64,000 bases of DNA from Actinomycetospora corticicola (lineage in GTDB: Bacteria > Actinomycetota > Actinomycetes > Mycobacteriales > Pseudonocardiaceae), in NCBI RefSeq assembly GCF_013409505.1, contig NZ_JACCBN010000001.1:682001-746000 (forward strand), written 5' to 3'. The stretch's first letter is position 1, and every line of letters starts with the position of its first letter. Made by a program: the position numbers and the translations under genes. Below are positions 58,836-64,000 of the stretch, one piece after another. A model generated the notes under the pieces. That model saw only the letters and a list, made by a program, of their open reading frames with translations, was not told the DNA's origin and ran no database searches.

Positions 58836-60203
58836 GTGAGCACCGAGACCGATTCACAGCCGTTGCCGCTCGGCTGGGTCGAGCCGCTGATCACGGTGCC
58901 GTTCGCCCGCCGGGAGGTCCTTCCCGACGGCGAGCTCGTCGCGGCCGCGCTCGCGCGTCCCGCCGCGCTGGGCGCGGTGTACGACCGCTACGGCGACGCG
59001 CTGTTCCGCTTCTGTCTCGGGCTGCTGCGTGATCGGGACGCGGCCGCCGACTGCGTCCAGGAGGTCTTCCACACCGCCGCCACCCGGCTCCACCAGCTCC
59101 GGGACCGGTCCGCGCTCCGCGCCTGGCTCTTCGCGATCGCCCGGCACGAGGTGTCGCGACGACGGCGACGGGACGGCCGGGAGCTCGCCTCGGACGACCT
59201 GCCCGACCGTCCCGACCCCGCCGCCGACCCCACGGTCCGCGCCGGGCAACGGGAGCTCGCGGAACTGATGGGGGAGGCGTCGCGCGGCCTGCCCGACCGC
59301 GACCGCGCCGCCCTGGCGATGCACTACCACCAGGACCTCGACGGCCCCGAGATCGCGGCGGCCCTCGGGCTGAGCCTGACCAGCACGACCACCCTGCTCC
59401 ACCGCGCCCGCGCGACCTTCGAGCGCAGCCTCGCCGCCCTCGTACTCGCCCGCCGCGCCCGGGCCGGTCGGTCGCGCTGCCCGGAGCTCACGGCGCTCGT
59501 GGCCGCGTGGGACGGGACGGTCACCGTGCTGTGGCGCAAGCGGGTCGCGCGGCACATCGACTACTGCCCGACCTGCACCGCCGACCGCGCCGACGCCGTC
59601 AACCCGCAGACGCTCCTGGGCGCCGTGCCGGTGGTGATCCCGATGCCGGTCTGGCTGCGCGCCGCGAGCCTCCAGCACGTCGCGCTCGCTGTGCCGGCGC
59701 GGGGCGTGCGGTCGTGGTGGCCGCCGGCTGCTCGGGCGGGCGTCCTCGGCGGGTTCTCCTCGGGCGGGCTCGCGACCCTCGCGCTCGCCGCCGCCGTCCC
59801 CGTCGCCGGTCTCCTCGCGGCGGGCGCGGCGCCCCTGGGTTCGGTCGTCGGTGGCGGGCCCGTCACCACGGAGCAGACGCCCGGCGACATCGCGCCTGGC
59901 GTCGCCCCGGCCCCGAGCGCGCCCTCGCCCCGCTTCGGGTTCGACATGCCGACCTTCGCCGTCTCCCCGCCCGGCGTGACGGGTCCGGTGCCCCCGCCCG
60001 CGGTGCTGCCCCAGCCGTCCGCGGCGCCCCCGGTGGGGTCGGGAGGGACGGTCATCCCGACGACGGGTCCGCCCACCCGCCGCCCGTCGGTCCCGCCGGC
60101 AGCGCCCCCACAACAGACCATCGCACCTCCAACGGCGGAGCCCACCGACGACCCGCGGTCCCCGAGCGTCAGCGCGACGCCGGGCGTGGCGCCGGGGAAC
60201 TGA
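58836..60203 (+). CDS. ECF sigma factor fused to zinc-finger and membrane domain
   Basis: A 455-residue protein. Sigma-70 region 2 (about 44-110, YDRYGDALFRFCLGLLRDRD with VQEVFHTA) and region 4 (151-196, LPDRDRAALAMHYHQDLDGP, GLSLTSTTTLLHRARATF) are followed by a zinc-finger-like HIDYCPTC (His240, Cys244, Cys247, with Cys215), one transmembrane helix (303-332) and a Pro-rich extracellular tail (340-455). The Cys/His motif resembles the zinc finger of anti-sigma factors, so sigma and anti-sigma-like parts appear fused in one membrane-bound chain. GTG start. How the sigma domain reaches polymerase is unclear; cleavage or tethering is possible. Confidence 0.85.
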   Translation: MSTETDSQPLPLGWVEPLITVPFARREVLPDGELVAAALARPAALGAVYDRYGDALFRFCLGLLRDRDAAADCVQEVFHTAATRLHQLRDRSALRAWLFAIARHEVSRRRRRDGRELASDDLPDRPDPAADPTVRAGQRELAELMGEASRGLPDRDRAALAMHYHQDLDGPEIAAALGLSLTSTTTLLHRARATFERSLAALVLARRARAGRSRCPELTALVAAWDGTVTVLWRKRVARHIDYCPTCTADRADAVNPQTLLGAVPVVIPMPVWLRAASLQHVALAVPARGVRSWWPPAARAGVLGGFSSGGLATLALAAAVPVAGLLAAGAAPLGSVVGGGPVTTEQTPGDIAPGVAPAPSAPSPRFGFDMPTFAVSPPGVTGPVPPPAVLPQPSAAPPVGSGGTVIPTTGPPTRRPSVPPAAPPQQTIAPPTAEPTDDPRSPSVSATPGVAPGN

Positions 60204-60421
60204 GGTGGCGGAACCGAATCACCACGACTCGGATGCGCCGGAGGACTTCGACCTCGGGCCGCGGCTCAGACGGCCTCGGCATCCGGCAACTGAGGTGGCG
60301 GAACCGAGTCACCACGACTCGGATGCGCCGGAGGACGTCGACCTCGGGCCGCGGCTCAGACGGTCGGGGCGCCCGGAAACCGAGGCGACGGAACCGTGTC
60401 CGATGGACACGGTTCCGCCGT
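60201..60421. repeat. 90-bp tandem repeats (two full copies and a partial third)
   Basis: Copies start at 60201, 60291 and 60381, exactly 90 bp apart. Each begins TGAGGTGGCGGAACCGA-type sequence; copies 1 and 2 are about 85-90% identical and contain a small hairpin CCGAGTC...GACTCGG. Copy 3 turns into the perfect hairpin at 60389-60417. The repeat begins at the stop of the sigma-factor gene and lies between convergent genes. It could be duplicated terminator DNA. A possible 108-residue frame inside it is treated as non-coding. Confidence 0.75.
60389..60417. terminator. Hairpin terminator between sigma-factor and DUF1097 genes
   Basis: CGGAACCGTGTCC (60389-60401) pairs perfectly with GGACACGGTTCCG (60405-60417), a 13-bp stem with GAT loop. 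Same CGGAACCG family as other terminators in the window; serves convergent genes. Confidence 0.85.
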
Positions 60422-60446
60422 TCGGTCCCGATGCTCGAGCCGTCGG

Positions 60447-60977
60447 TCAGGCGGCCTTGGCCACGGGCGCTGACGCGCTCGACGTGGCGCCCACGAGCTT
60501 GCCGACCAGGATGCTGCCGACCCACCCGTAGAGCCCGCCGATCACGAACGACACGAGCATCACGGTGAACGGACCGGTCGCGAACGCGAAGTCGGTGCCC
60601 GAGGCACTCGTGAGCAGTCCCCAGCCGACCGTCATGGCGAACGCGATGACGGCGCCGGGCACGAACTCGAGCAGCGGGACGAGGGCGCCGAGGATCAGGA
60701 TCGCCGTTCCCGCACCCACGACCACCCCGGTGAGAGCGGCCCCCGACACGAGGCTCGCGACGATCAGCGTGATCGTCCCCATCACCACGCCCCAGATGTT
60801 CGCGGGCATCGACTTCTTCAGCGCCGGCAGATCGCCTCCGGCCGCGAAATAGCACGCGGCCCCCATGAAGGTCGCCGGGACGAACAGGCCCAGGGCGGCG
60901 AGCGGTCCCACGTAGAGCCAGGTCAGGATGCCGCCGACGACACCGACGACGATCGCGAGAGCAACGGGGAGTTTCAC
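60447..60977 (-). CDS. DUF1097 family membrane protein
   Basis: A 176-residue protein with five or six hydrophobic helices: LPVALAIVVGVVGGILTWL, ALGLFVPATFMGAACYFAAG, IWGVVMGTITLIVASLVSG, AGTAILILGALVPLLEFVPG and GLYGWVGSILVGKLVG. This matches DUF1097, small inner-membrane proteins of unknown role in proteobacteria and actinobacteria. The GTG at 60977 (KLPVALA) is chosen since the upstream part of the frame is not hydrophobic; AAGGAG lies ten bases ahead. Confidence 0.8.
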   Translation of the reverse strand: MKLPVALAIVVGVVGGILTWLYVGPLAALGLFVPATFMGAACYFAAGGDLPALKKSMPANIWGVVMGTITLIVASLVSGAALTGVVVGAGTAILILGALVPLLEFVPGAVIAFAMTVGWGLLTSASGTDFAFATGPFTVMLVSFVIGGLYGWVGSILVGKLVGATSSASAPVAKAA

Positions 60978-61294
60978 GAGGGAGGGCTCCTTCTGACGCA
61001 GCCACGCATACGCCGAGTGGCCGAGAAAAGTGCGGTCGACTCGCAGAGTGCAGGGGAGCAACCGGGCGAACAATGCCGATCCGCGGTTGTCACGGCGTGT
61101 TTTCCGGACGACATGACTGCGTCATCGATCGGGCCGTTCCTGCGATCCGGGTAACTGCATCGGCGCCGTGGAGAGGTGTGGATGACAGCGCGGTATCCCG
61201 CTGACCACGGGCGCGTGTCGAATGTTTCGCGGCACCTCGAACTCATGGATCGGGACCGTGTCCGACGGACACGGTCCCGGCGAGGTGCTTCGGA
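60978..61294. other. Gap between DUF1097 and surface protein 3
   Basis: The 317 bases contain the promoter side of the DUF1097 gene and the terminator hairpin of surface protein 3 (61251-61279). No supported gene. A short AT-richer stretch GTGTTTTCCGGACGACATGAC (about 61089-61109, plus strand) may be part of a promoter on either strand. Confidence 0.45.
61251..61279. terminator. Hairpin terminator of surface protein 3
   Basis: CGGGACCGTGTCC (61251-61263) pairs perfectly with GGACACGGTCCCG (61267-61279), 13 bp with loop GAC, 15 bases after the stop. Nearly the same stem as 60389-60417. Confidence 0.85.
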
Positions 61295-61969
61295 TCAGCG
61301 GCGGGCCATCTCTTCGGTGCGCGGCTCGCGGTAGTCCTGCCGGGCCTGGGCGGCCCGCCGGCCGGCGTCGTCCCGACGGCCCCGGCCGAGGGCGTACGCG
61401 CCGCCGCCGGCCACGACGAGCACCCCGGCGCCGCCGAGGACCCACGGCAGCACGTCGGACCCGCCGTCAGGAAGGGGGGAGACAGCGCTCGCGGCGTCCG
61501 ACCCCGACGACGAGCCGTGCCCCGAGGAGTGCGTTCCCGCGGCGGCCCCGCCGTGGTGCGCCGGGGTCGGCGCTGCCCCGGTGACCGTCAGCTTCGTGGT
61601 GACCGTCCCCGCCGACGAGGACGCGGTGACCGTGTAGGTGCCGGCCTTCGTCCCGGAGGCGACGGTGGCCGTCCCGGAGAACGCCTCGGGGTTGGTGCGC
61701 GACAGCGTGGCGGGCCCAGCGAAGGCGGGGGAGGTGACGGTGATCGACCCGGTCGCGGTGGACGCGGCGGGCTCGGCGAACGTCCCGGAGAACAGGACCT
61801 GCGCGCCGGGGCGCGCCGAGGAGGCCGAGAGGGTCAGGGTCCCGGGCTCGGAGACCGCGGAGACGGCGTTGCTGGTGACAGGGGAGACGGTGTCGGCCAG
61901 GGCGATGCCGGTGCCGGCGAAGGTCAGGGAGCCGGCGACGAGGGTGGCGGCGATCCGGGCGAGGCGCAT
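61295..61969 (-). CDS. Secreted Ser/Thr-rich membrane-anchored surface protein, copy 3
   Basis: A 224-residue paralogue of 40635 and 41710: signal peptide with LVAGSLTFAGTGIALADTV, Ig-like domain (SSARPGAQVLFSGTFAEPAA; KAGTYTVTASSSAGTVTTKL), His/Gly/Ser linker, DVLPWVLGGAGVLVVAGGG as the C-terminal helix and a charged tail ending EPRTEEMARR. It is closer to copy 1 than to copy 2. The promoter block also matches (see 62089). About 20 kb from the other two, so the family is dispersed by duplication. Confidence 0.85.
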   Translation of the reverse strand: MRLARIAATLVAGSLTFAGTGIALADTVSPVTSNAVSAVSEPGTLTLSASSARPGAQVLFSGTFAEPAASTATGSITVTSPAFAGPATLSRTNPEAFSGTATVASGTKAGTYTVTASSSAGTVTTKLTVTGAAPTPAHHGGAAAGTHSSGHGSSSGSDAASAVSPLPDGGSDVLPWVLGGAGVLVVAGGGAYALGRGRRDDAGRRAAQARQDYREPRTEEMARR

Positions 61970-62276
61970 GGCGTGCTCCCGAGGGTGAGGGGCGCGGGGA
62001 GCGGGCCCCGTGCTGACAGGGAGAACCCTCCCGCCGTGACGTGGCCCCTCCCGTCCCCCGAGCGACCGGTCGGTCGGACGACACCGGTGTCCCCCGACGG
62101 GGGGACACGGTCCGGATCGTGACGCTCCGTCCGGATACGGACGGATCAGGCACGCTCGGTGACAGTGACGTCACGGGAAAGTCCGTGTCCCGTAACGCCG
62201 TCACTCGTTCGTGCGAAGGAAGTCTCGTCAGTGCCCGACATAACCGCCCTCATTCGCTGGACCGGAGGACGCCTGG
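61970..62276. other. Divergent gap upstream of surface protein 3 and phosphodiesterase-like gene
   Basis: The 307 bases carry the conserved surface-protein promoter block (about 62020-62106, less perfect than in copies 1 and 2) and then the promoter side of the plus-strand gene at 62277. The part from 62120 to 62276 has no clear structure. Confidence 0.45.
62089..62106. promoter_or_regulatory. Conserved GTCCCC-GGGGAC dyad, copy 3
   Basis: GTCCCCCGACGGGGGGAC, one base different from the copies at 41482 and 42610, about 120 bp before the start of surface protein 3. Confidence 0.55.
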
Positions 62277-63719
62277 ATGCCTGAGCCGACCGTGGTGCTC
62301 TACGAGCTCAACGAGGTCCCCTGGCGCCTGGTCGACGCCTACGTCGCGGACCACCCCCGCTCCACGATCGCGCGGCTGCTGCGCGAGGGCACCACCTGGA
62401 CCACGGTCAACGAGGACGCCGCGCACCTCAGCCCGTGGCGGACCTGGCCGACCTTCCACCGCTCGATGTACGCGGCCGACCACAACAGCTTCGAGCTCGG
62501 TCAGGACCCGGCCACCTTCCACGGCACCGACCTGTGGGAGCCCCTCGACGAGGCCGGCGTGCGGGTCGGGACCTTCGGGCTGCTCCAGACGTGGCCGCCG
62601 CGGAAGCACCGCAGCGGCGGGTTCTCCGTGCCCGACACGTTCGCCCGCGACGCCGCCACCGAGCCCCCGGAACTCGGCACGTTCCAGCGATTCAACCTCA
62701 AGATGACGTCGGAGAACGCGTACTCCTCCGACGCGCCGCTCTCGGCGAGGGACCTCGCAGCGACCGGGCTCGACCTCGTGAAGCGCGGACTCACCCCCGC
62801 CTCCGCCGCCCAGCTCGCCGGGCACCTCGTGAAGGAGCGCCGCGAGCCCCGGTTCCAGGCCGCGCGCCCGATGATGCAGGTGCTGCCCGCGTTCGACCTC
62901 TACTGGCGGCTGCACCGCACCCACCGCCCGCGGTTCTCGGCGTTCTTCACCAACCACGTCGCCGCGATGATGCACCGCTACTGGGGCGACGCGGTCCCGG
63001 AGTACGCGCCGGCCTTCGACTACGCGCCGGACCCCGTCTTCGCCACCTTCTGCGACGCCGCGATGACCCTGGCCGACCGGCAGCTCGGCCGCATCGAGAA
63101 GCAGCTCCAGCCCGGTGACCGCCTCGTCGTCGCCGCGAGCATGGGGCAGGGCCCGATCGACCACCGCGTCGACACCTCCGGCCTCCTCGTTCTCGACGAC
63201 GGGTCCGCGCTCGCCCGGTTCCTCGGCGCCGGGCCGGCCGAGCAGGAACTGGCGATGCACCCGATGTGCTCGCTGGCCTTCGACACCGTCGACGCCGCCG
63301 CCCGGGCGGCCGACCAGCTCCCGCGCGTCGTCGACCACGCCGGCGAGCCGCTGTTCGAGCGCATCGAGCAGCAGGGCCGGTCGGTCGGGTTCTCCACCCG
63401 GTACACCGCGGTCGCCGACGACGACCCGCGCACGGCCCACCTCGAGGCGGACCCGGGAGCCCTGACCGCCACCTACGGCGAGCTCGGGCTCGCCGTCCGG
63501 GAACGCATGGGCGGCAGCAACACCGCGTACCACATCCCCGAGGGCATCCTCGTCGACCGCGAGATCTCCTCGACGGGGCAGGGCGACGTCCGTCGCGAGA
63601 TCAACGTCCTCGACGTCGCGCCGTCGCTGCTCACCACCGTCTACGGCATCGACCCGCCGCCCTCCATGAAGGGCGGCGTGGACGGCTCGCTGTTCCACCC
63701 CACGCAGGGAGCGATGTGA
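62277..63719 (+). CDS. Alkaline-phosphatase-fold hydrolase, phosphodiesterase-like
   Basis: A 480-residue protein probably of the alkaline phosphatase/sulfatase superfamily: PTVVLYELNEVPWRLVDAYV at the N-terminus where a metal-binding residue is expected, HLSPWRTWPTFHRSMYAADH, RLVVAASMGQGPIDHRV near the second metal site and INVLDVAPSLLTTVYG, the typical C-terminal phosphodiesterase ending. It has no signal peptide. The next gene overlaps by GTGA and is a glycosyltransferase, so both probably take part in polysaccharide or glycolipid metabolism. Substrate unknown. Confidence 0.78.
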   Translation: MPEPTVVLYELNEVPWRLVDAYVADHPRSTIARLLREGTTWTTVNEDAAHLSPWRTWPTFHRSMYAADHNSFELGQDPATFHGTDLWEPLDEAGVRVGTFGLLQTWPPRKHRSGGFSVPDTFARDAATEPPELGTFQRFNLKMTSENAYSSDAPLSARDLAATGLDLVKRGLTPASAAQLAGHLVKERREPRFQAARPMMQVLPAFDLYWRLHRTHRPRFSAFFTNHVAAMMHRYWGDAVPEYAPAFDYAPDPVFATFCDAAMTLADRQLGRIEKQLQPGDRLVVAASMGQGPIDHRVDTSGLLVLDDGSALARFLGAGPAEQELAMHPMCSLAFDTVDAAARAADQLPRVVDHAGEPLFERIEQQGRSVGFSTRYTAVADDDPRTAHLEADPGALTATYGELGLAVRERMGGSNTAYHIPEGILVDREISSTGQGDVRREINVLDVAPSLLTTVYGIDPPPSMKGGVDGSLFHPTQGAM

Positions 63720-64000
63720 CGCGTCCGCTCGAGGTCCGCATCCTCGGTCTGAACTACGCGCCCGAACCCACCGGCATCGCCCCGTACACGACGGGCATGG
63801 CCCGCTTCCTCGCCGACGCGGGGCACAAGGTCGAGGTCGTCACGGGCCTCCCGCACTACCCGCAGTGGACGCTCGCCGAGGGCTACCTGCGGGAACGCAT
63901 CCACGAGCGCGACGGCAACGTCCGGATCACGCGCGTGCCGCACCCCATCCCGGCCCGGCCCACCGGCCGCGCCCGGATCGCGATGGAGGCGGCGTTCGCG
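63716..64000 (+). CDS. Family 4-like glycosyltransferase, WcaI type (5' part)
   Basis: The first 95 residues of a gene running off the right edge: RPLEVRILGLNYAPEPTGIA, YTTGMARFLADAGHKVEVVT, PHYPQWTLAEGYL. This is the N-terminal donor/acceptor lobe of WcaI-like colanic-acid-type glycosyltransferases. GTG start overlaps the phosphodiesterase stop. Probably part of a surface-polysaccharide cluster beyond the window. Confidence 0.85.
   Translation, partial: MTRPLEVRILGLNYAPEPTGIAPYTTGMARFLADAGHKVEVVTGLPHYPQWTLAEGYLRERIHERDGNVRITRVPHPIPARPTGRARIAMEAAFA

Noticed and set aside
60205..60531. 108-residue frame with 30-residue repeats
   Set aside because: It results from the 90-bp non-coding repeat and ends antisense to the DUF1097 gene; no ribosome site.
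1..64000. CRISPR arrays, tRNA or rRNA genes, complete insertion sequences, phage structural genes
   Set aside because: None seen: no regularly spaced short repeats with unique spacers, no cloverleaf candidates, no transposase or integrase motifs.

Overview
High-GC (about 70% or more) actinobacterial chromosome fragment. GTG starts are frequent, genes are very often chained by 4-base ATGA/GTGA overlaps, and the gene families present (FHA-ABC exporter, PknB-type kinase with DUF4333, DUF2690, DUF6308, LCP protein) are typical of Actinomycetia; a Pseudonocardiaceae-like host is my inference. No rRNA, tRNA, CRISPR array or complete insertion sequence was seen.

Layout. (1) 1-7100: tail of a DUF1800 gene, an LCP cell-wall ligase, then an accessory stretch with a possible nuclease, a two-gene glycine-zipper module and a DUF6308 gene. 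(2) 7250-14223: minus-strand cell-envelope signalling cluster: PASTA-less Ser/Thr kinase with DUF4333, SH3-like membrane protein, double-FHA ABC exporter, FHA protein, DUF2690 protein and a Pro-rich membrane protein. (3) 14516-19080: a second signalling or conflict-like cassette (membrane protein, trypsin-FHA fusion, atypical kinase, eight-Cys zinc protein) followed by broken coding sequence and an HhH-like gene. (4) 20493-40488: a large catabolic region with two IclR and one LysR regulator, two MHS-type transporters, two flavin monooxygenases, a ThDP enzyme, carboxylesterase, class II aldolase, aldehyde dehydrogenase, aromatic FAD hydroxylase, amidohydrolase, 2-hydroxyacid dehydrogenase, maleylacetate-reductase-like protein and an enolase-superfamily dehydratase. 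(5) Two small secreted/membrane-anchored paralogues at 40635-42468; a third lies at 61295-61969. (6) 43788-48764: acyl-CoA catabolism operon, divergent from a GntR regulator. (7) 49718-56018: transporter plus a selenium-dependent UGSC cluster. (8) 56046-64000: VapBC-like pair, GNAT/MarR genes, hydrolase, an ECF sigma factor fused to a membrane domain, DUF1097 protein, phosphodiesterase-like protein and the start of a glycosyltransferase.

The most notable content is 51007-56018. Two reading frames carry an in-frame TGA inside a TGA-GGC-TCC-TGC motif (Sec-Gly-Ser-Cys, the UGSC signature). Coding sequence continues through both TGAs, and hairpins sit at the distance expected for bacterial SECIS elements. 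A standard gene caller would split or truncate both genes. Between them lies a thioredoxin-reductase-like flavoprotein with a CxxC pair, and downstream lie two paralogues of the C-terminal domain of the first selenoprotein. I read this as a candidate selenium-dependent redox or catabolic module whose substrate is unknown. A shared 13-base motif upstream of the acyl-CoA operon and of the transporter suggests that the intervening GntR regulator controls both sides.

Other notable items: a short-chain dehydrogenase with its catalytic segment deleted, a 54-base near-perfect palindrome flanked by ACTAG, a family of related terminator hairpins, and duplicated promoter dyads in front of the three surface-protein paralogues.
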